From assembly GCA_002238825.1 (NCBI GenBank), contig MPNC01000001.1, positions 558,001 to 622,000 on the forward strand: 64,000 nt of DNA. The letters run 5' to 3'. The DNA is from SAR202 cluster bacterium bin87 (lineage in GTDB: Bacteria > Chloroflexota > Dehalococcoidia > Lucifugimonadales > UBA3495). Numbering within the stretch: the stretch's first letter is position 1; each line of letters starts with the position of its first letter. Shown one piece after another: positions 9,054 through 17,659 of this stretch. The notes beneath the pieces were generated by a model that was given only the letters and a program-made list of their open reading frames with translations, ran no database searches and was not told where the DNA came from. The position numbers were made by a program, and so were the translations under genes.

Positions 9054-9183
9054 CAGCAAGCATGTTTTGTATTCGCGTTGTCGAACCCGTGGAAGTAGCA
9101 CCGGATCAAACCAGGGAAGTAACGCCGGATTAACCGTTGCCGGCATTGCCTCTACACTCTGGCGTTCACGCTCCGGCGCATGT

Positions 9184-9315
9184 CAGGGCTTGTGCAAAGT
9201 CGCCGTATAGCCTTTTACCGCTCATCCTGAGCCTGTCGAAGGATGCTTCTGGCAAATCGGAGGATGGTTCGACAGGCTCACCATGAGCGGATGAAACGAC
9301 TTTGCACAGGCCCTG
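9184..9315. repeat. Palindromic miniature element, TIR CAGGGC-TGTGCAAAGTCG
   Basis: A 132-bp near-palindrome. Outer 19-base arms (9184-9202 and 9297-9315) differ at one position; inner arms carry CTCATCCTGAGCCTGTCGAA and its complement. It is flanked by GGCGCATGT (9175-9183) and GGCGCACGT (9316-9324), an imperfect 9-bp target duplication. The inner core recurs at 27930-27997. No coding capacity. Confidence 0.7.
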
Positions 9316-9427
9316 GGCGCACGTCCCCGCGCTGGCAACCCCGTTGGGCCATCGTGTATCATTGTTAGCCATAAGTCCAGCGTGATTGAATTCGCCACTC
9401 CTCTCTTCCCAAATGGCGGTGACGATG

Positions 9428-10567
9428 ATGACTGTCAACCAGCGAAGGGTTACCAAACCGGTATACGTCGGCGGAGTCAAGGTCGGCGGCGATGCCGATG
9501 TGACCGTCCAGTCCATGACCAAGACCGACACCCGGGACGTCAGGGCCACGGTCCGCCAGATCCACGAACTCGAGGAGGCCGGCTGCGAGATCATCCGGTC
9601 CGCAGTGCCCGACATGGAAGCCGCCAAGGCCATGGCGGAGATCAAAAAGCAGATCCGGATACCGCTCATCGCGGACATCCATTTCCACTACCAGTTGGCG
9701 CTGGAATGCGCTGCCGGCGGCATTGACTGCCTCCGGCTCAACCCGGGGAACCTGCGCAACGAGGATCAGGTGCGCCAGGTTGTCGCTGCGGCCAAGGAGC
9801 GGAACATCCCCATCCGCATCGGTGTCAACTTCGGCAGTCTGCCGCCCGTGGGTGGCATCGGCCGGACTCGAGGCTTCTCGCGCCACATGGACCTGGTGAA
9901 CCGCCTGCCCAAAGCCGGCGAGGCCCAGACCGGCGACTACAGCGTCGTGGATCACATGGTGGCCACGGCGCTCTGGGAAATCAGCCTCCTTGAACAGCAG
10001 GATTTTGAGCAGATCAAGATCTCCATGAAAGCCTTCGACGTCCCCACCACCGTCGAGGCCTACCGCCGTCTCGCCGAGATGGTGCCCTACCCGCTGCACC
10101 TGGGCATCACCGAGGCCGGCACCGCGAAGTCCGGCTCCATCCGAACCGCCGTGGGCCTGGGCGTGCTGCTGTACGAGGGCATCGGCGACACGATCCGCGT
10201 GTCGTTGAGCGACGACAGCGTGGAAGAGGTGCTCGCCGGATACGAAATCCTGAAGTCGCTGAACCTGCGCGACAAGGGAACGACCATGGTCGCCTGCCCC
10301 AGCTGCGGCCGAGCCGACGTGGACATACGCAAACTGGCCAACGACGTGGACGACCTGCTGAAAAAGACCGACAAGAAAATCAAGGTCGCGGTCATGGGAT
10401 GCGAGGTCAACGGCCCCGGCGAGGCCAAGGACGCCGACGTGGGCATCGCCGCCGGCGCCGGCCGCGCCATCATCTTCCGCAAGGGCGAGAAGGTCCGAGT
10501 CGTGCCAGAGGCGGAGATGCTCACCGCCCTGATGGAGGAGATCGAAAATACGCCCGCTCATGCCTGA
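9428..10567 (+). CDS. ispG: 4-hydroxy-3-methylbut-2-enyl diphosphate synthase (flavodoxin/ferredoxin)
   Basis: IspG (GcpE) converts MEcPP to HMBPP in the MEP isoprenoid pathway and needs a 4Fe-4S cluster. The protein opens with RRVTKPVYVGGVKVGGDADV and VQSMTKTDTRD, followed by the TIM barrel (ADIHFHYQLALEC). The cluster cysteines lie in ACPSCGRADVD and MGCEVNGPGEAKDADVG. At 379 residues it is the compact bacterial form without the plant-type insert. The start is ambiguous: ATG 9428 is preceded by GGTGA at 5 bases, whereas ATG 9413 and 9425 and TTG 9386 have worse spacing or none. It is followed after 27 bases by an acyl-CoA-dehydrogenase-like gene; no other MEP gene is in the window. Confidence 0.96.
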   Translation: MTVNQRRVTKPVYVGGVKVGGDADVTVQSMTKTDTRDVRATVRQIHELEEAGCEIIRSAVPDMEAAKAMAEIKKQIRIPLIADIHFHYQLALECAAGGIDCLRLNPGNLRNEDQVRQVVAAAKERNIPIRIGVNFGSLPPVGGIGRTRGFSRHMDLVNRLPKAGEAQTGDYSVVDHMVATALWEISLLEQQDFEQIKISMKAFDVPTTVEAYRRLAEMVPYPLHLGITEAGTAKSGSIRTAVGLGVLLYEGIGDTIRVSLSDDSVEEVLAGYEILKSLNLRDKGTTMVACPSCGRADVDIRKLANDVDDLLKKTDKKIKVAVMGCEVNGPGEAKDADVGIAAGAGRAIIFRKGEKVRVVPEAEMLTALMEEIENTPAHA

Positions 10568-10594
10568 CATTCACGCAGTTCGCTGGCGGCTTTC

Positions 10595-11839
10595 ATGACC
10601 TCCACCACCGCCGCCACCGCGGTGGCGATTGCCCCGGGCGATGTGGCCTCTCTGGAGGCTGAGGGCATCCCGCAGTTTCCCGCCGAGCGCGCCGCTCTTC
10701 GTCGCCACCTCCTTGACGCCATTGGCCGCATCCGCCCCATCCTGGAGGCCGACGCCGAGGCCAACGACGCCGCGGAAACGCTGGCCTGGCCGTCTGTGGT
10801 CGCCCTCTACCGGGAAGGGCTTCTGTCGCTGAAGGTCCCACGCGAATTGGGTGGTCCCGAGGTCGACCCGCACCTTTATCTCGAACTCTGCGACGAACTC
10901 TCCTACATCAACCCGTCCGCCGGCTGGTGCGCCTTCATCAACAGCACCAGCGCCGCATTTCTCGGAGCCTTCCTGCCCGACGCCGGCGCCCGGCGCGTTT
11001 TCCCCTCCGGGAAGATGCCCATCGCATCCGGCGCGTTGATACCCCGGGGCCAGGCGACGCCGGTTGACGGCGGTTGGCGGGTAAGCGGACAGTGGCCCTT
11101 CGCCAGCGGGTCTGCCCACTCCTCCTGGCTGCTGGCCGGTTTCCGCATCATGCGCGATGGCGCGCCGGGTCCCGAACACATGGTGATGGGCGCGCCCATC
11201 GCAGATGTGCAGTTCGTGGACAACTGGCAGGTCATGGGCCTCAAGGGCACTGGCAGTCGCGATTTCGTGCTCGATGACCATTTCGTTCCCGAAGAAATGG
11301 CTTTCGACCTCATCACCACCGACCCTCGCAAGGGTGGCCCTCAGTTCTGGCTCGGCCGGCCCGGTTTCGTCACGCCGGACCACGCCGCCTTCGCCTTGGG
11401 CGTCGCCCGCCGCGCCCTTGACGAGATCGCGTTGCAAGCCGGTTCCTACCGCCGCGGCTACCTGACCTCCACCATCGCCCAGCGTGGAGCGTTGCACCAC
11501 GACCTCGGCAAATGCGACCAGCGGCTCCGCGCCGCGCGCGCCCTGTGCCGCGAGGCATTGGACGAGGCCTGGGAGTTCTGCCTGCGTGGAGAGCGTCCCG
11601 ACCTGGAGCGCCAGCTTCGCCTGCGCGGCGCCTGCGCCTACGCCACCGACGTGGCGTGCGAGATTGCCACCACCGCCTTCCGCTACGGCGGCGGCAGCGC
11701 CATCTACAACGACCGGGTCCTCCAGCGTTGCATGCGCGACATCAACGCGGCCGCCCAGCACTTCATGGTCAACACCAGCGCCTACGACAACCTCGGCCAG
11801 TTCCGACTCGGCCTCCCCGACGTCAACCCGATGGGTTGA
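10595..11839 (+). CDS. Acyl-CoA dehydrogenase-fold flavoprotein (HsaA/DszC-like hydroxylase type)
   Basis: A 414-residue protein with the acyl-CoA dehydrogenase fold. The layout fits the flavin-dependent hydroxylase/monooxygenase branch (HsaA, HpaB-C-terminal type) better than true dehydrogenases: PSAGWCAFINSTSA, IPRGQATPVDGGWRVSGQW, VMGLKGTGSRDFVLDDHFVP, and a C-terminal helical bundle with FRYGGGSAIYNDRVLQRCMR. Such enzymes take reduced flavin and O2 and hydroxylate aromatics or similar substrates. The usual dehydrogenase C-terminal EGTSE motif is absent. It sits 27 bases after ispG and may be co-transcribed, but no functional link is evident. The substrate is unknown. Confidence 0.75.
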   Translation: MTSTTAATAVAIAPGDVASLEAEGIPQFPAERAALRRHLLDAIGRIRPILEADAEANDAAETLAWPSVVALYREGLLSLKVPRELGGPEVDPHLYLELCDELSYINPSAGWCAFINSTSAAFLGAFLPDAGARRVFPSGKMPIASGALIPRGQATPVDGGWRVSGQWPFASGSAHSSWLLAGFRIMRDGAPGPEHMVMGAPIADVQFVDNWQVMGLKGTGSRDFVLDDHFVPEEMAFDLITTDPRKGGPQFWLGRPGFVTPDHAAFALGVARRALDEIALQAGSYRRGYLTSTIAQRGALHHDLGKCDQRLRAARALCREALDEAWEFCLRGERPDLERQLRLRGACAYATDVACEIATTAFRYGGGSAIYNDRVLQRCMRDINAAAQHFMVNTSAYDNLGQFRLGLPDVNPMG

Positions 11840-11887
11840 TCACCCGACACCTACCGTCGCTTCCAATTCCGCTTGATGGTGTGATCC

Positions 11888-13591
11888 ATGCGCATCTCCC
11901 GATTAGTAACCCGTACCCTCCGCGACGACCCCCCCGAGGCTGAAACCGCCAGCCATCGCCTGATGCTGCGTGCCGGTCTCATCCAGCAGGTCGCCGCCGG
12001 CGTCTACGCCTACCTGCCGCTGGCCTGGCGCTCGATGCAGAAAATCGAGCAGATCGTTCGCGAGGAGATGGACGCCGCCGGCAGTCAGGAACTGCGCATG
12101 CCGGCCCTCCAGCCCATGGAACTCTGGGAGCAATCCGGGCGCGCCGCCGCTTTTGGCGACAACATGTTCTCGCTGGAAGACCGTAGGGGCCGGCCCATGG
12201 CCCTGGCTCCCACCCACGAGGAGGTGGTCACCAACATCGTCAAGGGCAACGTCCAGAGCTACCGCGACCTGCCCGTGATCCTGTACCAGATGCAGACCAA
12301 GTTCAGAGACGAGCCGCGCCCCCGCGCCGGCCTGGTGCGCGTCCGCGAGTTCACCATGAAGGACGCCTACTCCTTCGATGCCGGCGACGAGGGCCTGGAC
12401 GCCTCCTATCGGGCCATGGCCCAGGCCTACCGGAACGTGTTCCGGCGCTGCAGCATCCCCGTGGTGATGGCCGAGGCCGACAGCGGCGCCATCGGCGGCA
12501 AGGATTCTCACGAGTTCCTGCTTCCCACCGCCACAGGCGAGGACACGGTGATCACGTGCCAGTCCTGCGGGTACGCTGCCAACGCTGAAAAGGCCGCCGG
12601 CCTCTATCCGGACCAGCCGGTGCCCGACCCGCTCCCGCTGGAGGAAGTCAGCACGCCGGGTATGAAGACCATCGCCTCCCTGTGCGAGTTCCTGGACGTT
12701 GAGGAGGCGCAGACCCTGAAAGCGGTGTTTTACGCGGCCGACGGCGAGGTGGTGTTCGTCACCATCCGCGGCGACTTGGAGGTCAACGAGGTCAAGCTGA
12801 AGAACGCCCTCCACTGCAACGAATTGCGCCTGGCCGAAGACGAGGAAGTCGCGGCCGCCGGCATCGTCGCTGGCTCAGCCTCGGCCATCGGCATCACCGA
12901 CATACGACGCATCGCCGACGAATCCATCACCAACGGCGGCAACTTTGTCGTCGGCGCCAACAAGAACGATACGCACTACCTCAATGCCAACTACCCTCGG
13001 GATTTTGGCGCCGATCTGGTGACCGACATCGCCCTCACCGAGCCCGGGCACCGATGCGCCCGCTGCGGCGCCGGGCTGGAATTCACCCGGGGCGTCGAGG
13101 TCGGCCACATTTTCAAGCTGGGCACCTTCTACAGTGAGGCCCTCGGCGCGTACTACCTGGACTCCGACGGTGAACATCAGCCCATCACCATGGGTTGCTA
13201 TGGCATGGGGATCGGCCGCATTCTCGCCGCCGCGATTGAGCAGAACCATGATGAGCGCGGTATTGTCTTTCCCCCGCCCATCGCGCCTTACAATGTCCAC
13301 CTCGTGGGCCTCAACATGTCCGACGAGGCCGTTGCCGAGGCGGCTACCAACCTGTACGACCGCCTGTGGGCCGCTGGCATCGAGGTGCTGTTCGACGACC
13401 GCGCCGACGCTGCTGCCGGCGTCAAGTTCAACGACGCCGACCTCATCGGATTGCCCGTCCGCCTCGTGGTGAGCCCGCGCAACCTGCGCCAGTCGGCCGT
13501 TGAGATCCGTGGACGCACCTCCGAAGAAGCGGAAATGGTCGCCCTGGAAGACGTCGTCAGCGCCGTCCGGGGATCGCTGGAACTGCACTAA
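11888..13591 (+). CDS. proS: Prolyl-tRNA synthetase (bacterial type)
   Basis: A 567-residue class II synthetase that charges tRNA-Pro. Motif 1 lies in the N-terminal catalytic part (LIQQVAAGVYAYLPLAWRSM). Motif 2 is QTKFRDEPRPRAGLVRVREF, followed by TMKDAYSFD. A large insertion (about residues 220-400; HEFLLPTATGEDTVITC onward) matches the editing INS domain that hydrolyses mischarged Ala-tRNA-Pro. Motif 3 is GMGIGRILAAAIEQNHDERG, and the C-terminal anticodon domain ends near LVVSPRNLRQSAVEIRGRT. This is the bacterial rather than the archaeal/eukaryotic form. It begins with ATG 48 bases after the preceding gene. Confidence 0.97.
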   Translation: MRISRLVTRTLRDDPPEAETASHRLMLRAGLIQQVAAGVYAYLPLAWRSMQKIEQIVREEMDAAGSQELRMPALQPMELWEQSGRAAAFGDNMFSLEDRRGRPMALAPTHEEVVTNIVKGNVQSYRDLPVILYQMQTKFRDEPRPRAGLVRVREFTMKDAYSFDAGDEGLDASYRAMAQAYRNVFRRCSIPVVMAEADSGAIGGKDSHEFLLPTATGEDTVITCQSCGYAANAEKAAGLYPDQPVPDPLPLEEVSTPGMKTIASLCEFLDVEEAQTLKAVFYAADGEVVFVTIRGDLEVNEVKLKNALHCNELRLAEDEEVAAAGIVAGSASAIGITDIRRIADESITNGGNFVVGANKNDTHYLNANYPRDFGADLVTDIALTEPGHRCARCGAGLEFTRGVEVGHIFKLGTFYSEALGAYYLDSDGEHQPITMGCYGMGIGRILAAAIEQNHDERGIVFPPPIAPYNVHLVGLNMSDEAVAEAATNLYDRLWAAGIEVLFDDRADAAAGVKFNDADLIGLPVRLVVSPRNLRQSAVEIRGRTSEEAEMVALEDVVSAVRGSLELH

Positions 13592-13689
13592 CCGGTGGAT
13601 CTCAGTCTGAAATCTGCCGCGTGCTTGGTTTCACTCGGACCGCCATTGCGTCGAACGGTCAATGCGCCGAACGGTCATTGCCTCAGACC

Positions 13690-13781
13690 GTCATTGCGAG
13701 CGAAGCGTGGCAATCTCGTAATGGCAATTCTGGTCTCTCTCAGCAACGAGATCGCCACGTCGCTATGCTCCTCGCGATGAC
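13690..13781. repeat. Palindromic repeat of the CATTGCGAGCGAAGCG family
   Basis: A left arm beginning GTCATTGCGAGCGAAGCG and a right arm ending CTCGCGATGAC are near inverted copies. Upstream (13630-13690) short degenerate copies of CGGTCATTGC recur. The same core appears at least ten times in the window. Non-coding. Confidence 0.7.
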
Positions 13782-13824
13782 ACACTGGTTTACGCGTGGC
13801 GGTCAGGGACATGTTGACATGGAA

Positions 13825-13846
13825 AGGGGCGGCTGATGAGCCGCCC
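13825..13846. terminator. GC-rich hairpin between proS and the alcohol dehydrogenase gene
   Basis: GGGGCGGCT-GATG-AGCCGCCCC forms a perfect 9-bp stem. Reading leftward it is followed by TTTCC, so it may end the minus-strand dehydrogenase transcript; the T-run is weak. Confidence 0.45.
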
Positions 13847-13869
13847 CGATGATTTCCGCCCTGGCCTCA

Positions 13870-14907
13870 TTACGGAGCCAGTATCAGCTTGCCGAAGAAG
13901 TTTGTCGCTTCCATGTCGCGGTGCGCGTCGGCGGCATCGGCCAGCGGGTAGGTGCGGTGTATCGCCGGATTGATCACGCCGCGGTTCAGGCTCGCCACGA
14001 TCTGCCTCATGTCCTCGCGGGACCCCATGTAGCCGCCGTAGACCTCGATCTGCCGGCTGAACAGCAGGCCCAGGTGCAGCTCCGTGCGGAGCCCGCTGGT
14101 GGCCCCGCAGATGCAGAACCGGCCGCCCGGCCGCAGCGCCCGGAACCCGTGCGCCCAGACGTCCGCGCCCACGTGGTCCACCACCAGGTCGACCCCCGCG
14201 CCGCCGGTAATCTCGCGCACGCGCTGGGTGATATCTTCCTCGTTGTAGTTGATGACGTGGTCCGCGCCCAGGCTGCGGGCGAGTTCCGCTTTTTCCGGCG
14301 TGCTGGTGGTGGTGATCACCGTGGCTCCTACGACGTTCTTGAACACCTGAATTGCCGCCGCGCCGACCCCCGCCGACGCGGAAAACACCAGCGCAGTCTC
14401 CCAGGGTTGCAGTTCCGCCCGGCGGACCGCCATGTTCCATACCGGAAGGTAGGTGGTGGGTATCGCCGCCGCGTCCGCGAACGACACGTCGCTGCCCAGC
14501 TTGTAGGCGTTAACTTCTGGCGCTACCACCAATTCGGCGTAGCTGCCGTCCATCGCGGTTCCCAGGAACCTGCTCCGCGGGCATAGCTCGTCTCGTCCGG
14601 ACCCGCACCACTGGCACACGCCGCACGAAACCCGCGGGTTGACCACCACGCGGTCGCCCACGCTCAGCGTGCTCACTGCGTCGCCCGTTGCCACCACCTC
14701 TCCGGCGGTGTCTCCCCCCAGGATCAGCGGCGGCGGGAACTCCCGTTCCAGCCCGCGCTGACCTTCCCGCGTGAAGATGTCCAGGCGGTTCAGCGCGCTG
14801 GCGCCGACTCGTACCACGACCTCTGCGGGGCCGGGAGACGGGTCGGGCCGGTCTCCGTATTGCAGCACGCCGACGTCGCCGTGCGCTTCGATGTAGACCG
14901 CTTTCAT
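13870..14907 (-). CDS. Zinc-type alcohol dehydrogenase / MDR family oxidoreductase
   Basis: A 345-residue medium-chain dehydrogenase/reductase. N-terminal GroES-like domain: GASALNRLDIFTREGQRG and GGDTAGEVVATGDAV. A structural zinc loop is present, with four cysteines in SCGVCQWCGSGRDELCPRSR. The nucleotide-binding domain reads VFSASAGVGAAAIQVFKNV and SLGADHVINYNEED, which favours NADPH-type Rossmann binding. Family members reduce quinones or enones, or oxidise alcohols; the catalytic-zinc ligands are not fully convincing, so the reaction is left open. The ATG at 14907 is preceded by GGAGGGACGACCTAAG. A small Cys-rich gene lies upstream on the same strand, 26 bases away, and may share the transcript. 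Confidence 0.83.
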   Translation of the reverse strand: MKAVYIEAHGDVGVLQYGDRPDPSPGPAEVVVRVGASALNRLDIFTREGQRGLEREFPPPLILGGDTAGEVVATGDAVSTLSVGDRVVVNPRVSCGVCQWCGSGRDELCPRSRFLGTAMDGSYAELVVAPEVNAYKLGSDVSFADAAAIPTTYLPVWNMAVRRAELQPWETALVFSASAGVGAAAIQVFKNVVGATVITTTSTPEKAELARSLGADHVINYNEEDITQRVREITGGAGVDLVVDHVGADVWAHGFRALRPGGRFCICGATSGLRTELHLGLLFSRQIEVYGGYMGSREDMRQIVASLNRGVINPAIHRTYPLADAADAHRDMEATNFFGKLILAP

Positions 14908-14933
14908 CTTAGGTCGTCCCTCCTGTCAGGCCG

Positions 14934-15164
14934 TCATTGTGACGGCGGGCGGCGATTGTTGTAACAATCCTTGCACAAAAACACCACCGCCAGGGTTTCG
15001 TCATGGCTGGCGGCGCGCCCGCAACGCGGCGCATCGCTGTCCGGAGACCACGGTTGATGGAACGGGCCCCCGCACATCTGGCAGGTCGACCGGTGCGGGC
15101 CGTTCAACTCATCATTGCACACCACGCAATACACCGGGCCGGACACCTGGAAAATCGTTGCCAC
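14934..15164 (-). CDS. Small Cys-rich zinc-binding-like protein, function unknown
   Basis: A 76-residue protein with the cysteine/histidine pattern CVVC, CQMC, FHQPW, PRCG, SHDE and LCKDC, consistent with one or two zinc ribbons. I do not recognise the family. I chose GTG 15164 because GGAGG (15171-15175) precedes it at an ideal distance; an in-frame Met codon further upstream lacks such a site. The gene sits between the CCA-adding enzyme and the alcohol dehydrogenase on the same strand. The strong ribosome-binding site and tight spacing argue that it is real despite its size. Confidence 0.6.
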   Translation of the reverse strand: MATIFQVSGPVYCVVCNDELNGPHRSTCQMCGGPFHQPWSPDSDAPRCGRAASHDETLAVVFLCKDCYNNRRPPSQ

Positions 15165-15199
15165 TTCACTACCTCCCTGCGGCCCGCTATCGACGGACC

Positions 15200-16462
15200 T
15201 TAGCATGCCGTATTATTTGGCTGTTCGGCCCATTGTCGGGCCATCTCTTCTTCGTCGGCGCGGGACCGGGTCACGCCGTCGAGCCGCGCTCTGCGCAGCG
15301 CGCGCAACGCCTCGCCTACCGCCGGACCAGCGGGAACACCCAGGGCCAGAACGTCGTCGCCCCGCAGCCGGGGAGCCACCGTCCACCACTCGCCCAGGTA
15401 ACGGTCGATCCGGTTGGCGGCCGGCGTCGGCGCCAGCATCATTGCCGCGCGCAGGGCGTCGGGCGCCAGCCCGTCCAGCAAGCCGCACACCTCGGACGGC
15501 CTCACGGCGTCCGTTCGCGGGTCGGAAAGCTGCGGAGACAGTCGTCGCACTCGCACCGCATCGCTGATCACCCGTTCCCAATCTGAAGGGGCGTTCAACC
15601 GCGCCGTCAACGATCCTGCTTCTGCCGCGCTCAACGGCCAGGCCAGCGCGGCCACCCAGGTCAACGGACCGTGCGGCATCGCCGACGTCGCCGGCAGATG
15701 CGCGGCGCTCAGGCTCGGGTGTATCGCTCTCAGGACTCCCGCCTCATCGGCGCGTCGCAGCGTCGCTGCCGGATCGGGTTCCTGCAATATCCTTGCCAGT
15801 TCGTGCCGCAGGCGATCACCGGTCAGGGTGGACATGGCGCCGGACGCCAGGGCCGAGGCCATCAGGTCTGCGGTCTCGGGTTCGATGTCAAACTCGAACC
15901 TCGCGGCATACCGCACCGCCCGCAGCATCCTCGTCGGATCATCGCGGAAGCTCAGCTCGTGCAGGACTCGCACCAACCCGGCGGCCAGGTCCCGTTTTCC
16001 GCCGTGCAGGTCCACCAGGTCGGACTCGTGGCCCGCAACTGGAATGGCCATGGCATTGATCGTAAAATCCCGACGGGCGAGGTCATCCTCGATGTCCCCG
16101 GGCTGCACGTCGGGCAACGCGCCGGCGGAGCGGTAGGTCTCGCGCCGCGCGGTTACGAGGTCAATGGTCACCCCGGCGGCGTCCACGGTAGCGGTTCCGA
16201 ACCTGTGATGAACCGTCAGCCTGCCGCCAAATTGACTGGCCAGCCTCTCGGCCATCCGTGGCGCGTCGCCAACCACCGTGATATCCAGATCAGTGGCCGG
16301 TATTCCCAGCAACCGATCACGAACCGGTCCCCCCACCAGATACGCTTCCAGTGCTTCTTCATTCGCGAGTCGATCCACGACGCCCAGGACTAACCGGTAG
16401 ACATCGCTGGACTCGCCGTTGCTGTCGCTGTCGGTTATGTGTTCCTCGGTTATCGTCAACAT
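15200..16462 (-). CDS. cca: CCA tRNA nucleotidyltransferase / poly(A) polymerase family
   Basis: A 420-residue class II nucleotidyltransferase. The head carries AYLVGGPVRDRLLGIPATDL with DITVVG, which supplies the catalytic Asp pair; the neck has RRDFTINAMAI and an RDDPTRMLRAVRYAARFEFD segment. The C-terminal helical part is divergent. It likely adds or repairs the 3' CCA of tRNAs, although poly(A) polymerases look alike. I start it at ATG 16462 (LTITEEHITDSD); the reading frame extends 74 residues upstream without family similarity and would overlap the divergent gene's leader. All four tRNAs in the window already encode CCA, so a repair role is plausible. Confidence 0.85.
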   Translation of the reverse strand: MLTITEEHITDSDSNGESSDVYRLVLGVVDRLANEEALEAYLVGGPVRDRLLGIPATDLDITVVGDAPRMAERLASQFGGRLTVHHRFGTATVDAAGVTIDLVTARRETYRSAGALPDVQPGDIEDDLARRDFTINAMAIPVAGHESDLVDLHGGKRDLAAGLVRVLHELSFRDDPTRMLRAVRYAARFEFDIEPETADLMASALASGAMSTLTGDRLRHELARILQEPDPAATLRRADEAGVLRAIHPSLSAAHLPATSAMPHGPLTWVAALAWPLSAAEAGSLTARLNAPSDWERVISDAVRVRRLSPQLSDPRTDAVRPSEVCGLLDGLAPDALRAAMMLAPTPAANRIDRYLGEWWTVAPRLRGDDVLALGVPAGPAVGEALRALRRARLDGVTRSRADEEEMARQWAEQPNNTAC

Positions 16463-16625
16463 ATCGTAGGTGGAAGGGTTTTCAGAACGACAGAGAGTGT
16501 ATCGCAAGCGTCCGGGCCCGGCAACCAATGACCCGCCAACCAATAAATCGTAAGTCCGCCGAACCCACGGTGCCGTTGCGCTATACTGCCTCCACCAACC
16601 TGATCGCATGGAGAAACGCAGAGCT

Positions 16626-17579
16626 ATGGAAACTGTGGGATTCATTGGACTGGGGAACATGGGCGGGGGCATGTCCGCCAACATACAGCGGGCCGGCTAC
16701 CCGATGATCGTCTACGATTTGCGCGAGGAGGCGGCGTTGCCCCTGCTGGAAGGCGGAGCCCGTCTGGCGAACACGCCGGCCGAGGTGGCTCAGGCCAGCG
16801 ACGTCACCTTCACGTCGCTGCCGGGTCCCTACGAGGTGGAGGCGGTATCCACGGGAGCGGAGGGTGTGCTGGAAGGCATGAGGCCGGGCAGCGTGTACAT
16901 CGACCTGTCGTCGAGCCGGCCGACGCTGATTCGGGAGATCGAGCCGAAGTTTCGGGCGAAGGGGTGTCACGTGCTGGACGCGCCGGTGAGCGGGGGTAAG
17001 ACGGGGGCGGCGTCGGGGAACTTGGCGGTGATGGTGGGCGGAGACCGTGAGGTGTTCGACCGGGTGAAGCCGATATTGGACGCCTTTGGAGACAAGGTGT
17101 TCTACGCGGGTGAGATTGGCGCGGGGAGCGTGGCGAAGCTGGTGCACAACATGATTGGTCACAGCGTACGCCAGGCCATTGCTGAGGGCATGACCCTGGG
17201 CGTCAAGGCCGGCGTCGAGCCGGAGGCCCTCTGGGAATGTATCCGTCGCGGTTCCCTCGGACGCATGCGCGTGCTCCATGAGGGGTTGGTGCGGACGATG
17301 TTTCGGGGAGAGTTCGAGCCGGCAAGTTTCGCGTTGAACCTGGCCTACAAGGACATCTCGCTGGCGACGGAACTGGCCCGGGAGTACGACGTTCCCATGC
17401 CCATGTCCACCCTGGCCGAGCAGATCGCCATGCAGGCCATGAATCGCGGCTGGGCCGAGTCGGACAGCAGCATCACCGTTCGGTTGCAGGAGGAGCAGGC
17501 CGGCATCGAGGTGCGGGCTCCCCACGTCGATCCCGTCCGCGCCGGCCGTTTCATCAGCACCCATCCGGACGACGAATAA
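16626..17579 (+). CDS. NAD(P)-dependent beta-hydroxyacid dehydrogenase (3-hydroxyisobutyrate dehydrogenase family)
   Basis: A 317-residue enzyme of the beta-hydroxyacid dehydrogenase family. The N-terminus is a Rossmann motif, GFIGLGNMGGGMSANIQRAG. The family signature is DAPVSGGKTGAASGNLAVMV and the catalytic lysine lies in AKLVHNMIGH. Substrates of relatives include 3-hydroxyisobutyrate, tartronate semialdehyde and small aldehydes; nothing here decides between them. I chose ATG 16626, since GGAG lies 12 bases upstream; ATG 16608 adds six residues before the Rossmann strand. Its upstream region is shared with the divergent cca gene. The next gene begins 80 bases downstream. Confidence 0.87.
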   Translation: METVGFIGLGNMGGGMSANIQRAGYPMIVYDLREEAALPLLEGGARLANTPAEVAQASDVTFTSLPGPYEVEAVSTGAEGVLEGMRPGSVYIDLSSSRPTLIREIEPKFRAKGCHVLDAPVSGGKTGAASGNLAVMVGGDREVFDRVKPILDAFGDKVFYAGEIGAGSVAKLVHNMIGHSVRQAIAEGMTLGVKAGVEPEALWECIRRGSLGRMRVLHEGLVRTMFRGEFEPASFALNLAYKDISLATELAREYDVPMPMSTLAEQIAMQAMNRGWAESDSSITVRLQEEQAGIEVRAPHVDPVRAGRFISTHPDDE

Positions 17580-17659
17580 CTCGACCGTTTCCGGCCCGTC
17601 CGCGGGCCAAAACGCCCCACCTTCCCCTACCCGGAGCAATTTCCTACCCGGAGCAATCA

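Larger units (their letters stand above)
8958..9427. other. Intergenic region between the XdhC-family gene and ispG
   Basis: It holds the TATAAT box for the leftward gene and the palindromic element at 9184-9315. An in-frame TTG at 9386 and ATGs at 9413 and 9425 precede the chosen ispG start. I see no other gene. Confidence 0.5.

Noticed and set aside
8958-9146. Longer N-terminus of the XdhC-family protein starting at ATG 9146
   Set aside because: The extra 63 residues are unlike the family, and the TATAAT box at 9048-9053 lies downstream of that ATG; GTG 8957 has a proper ribosome-binding site.
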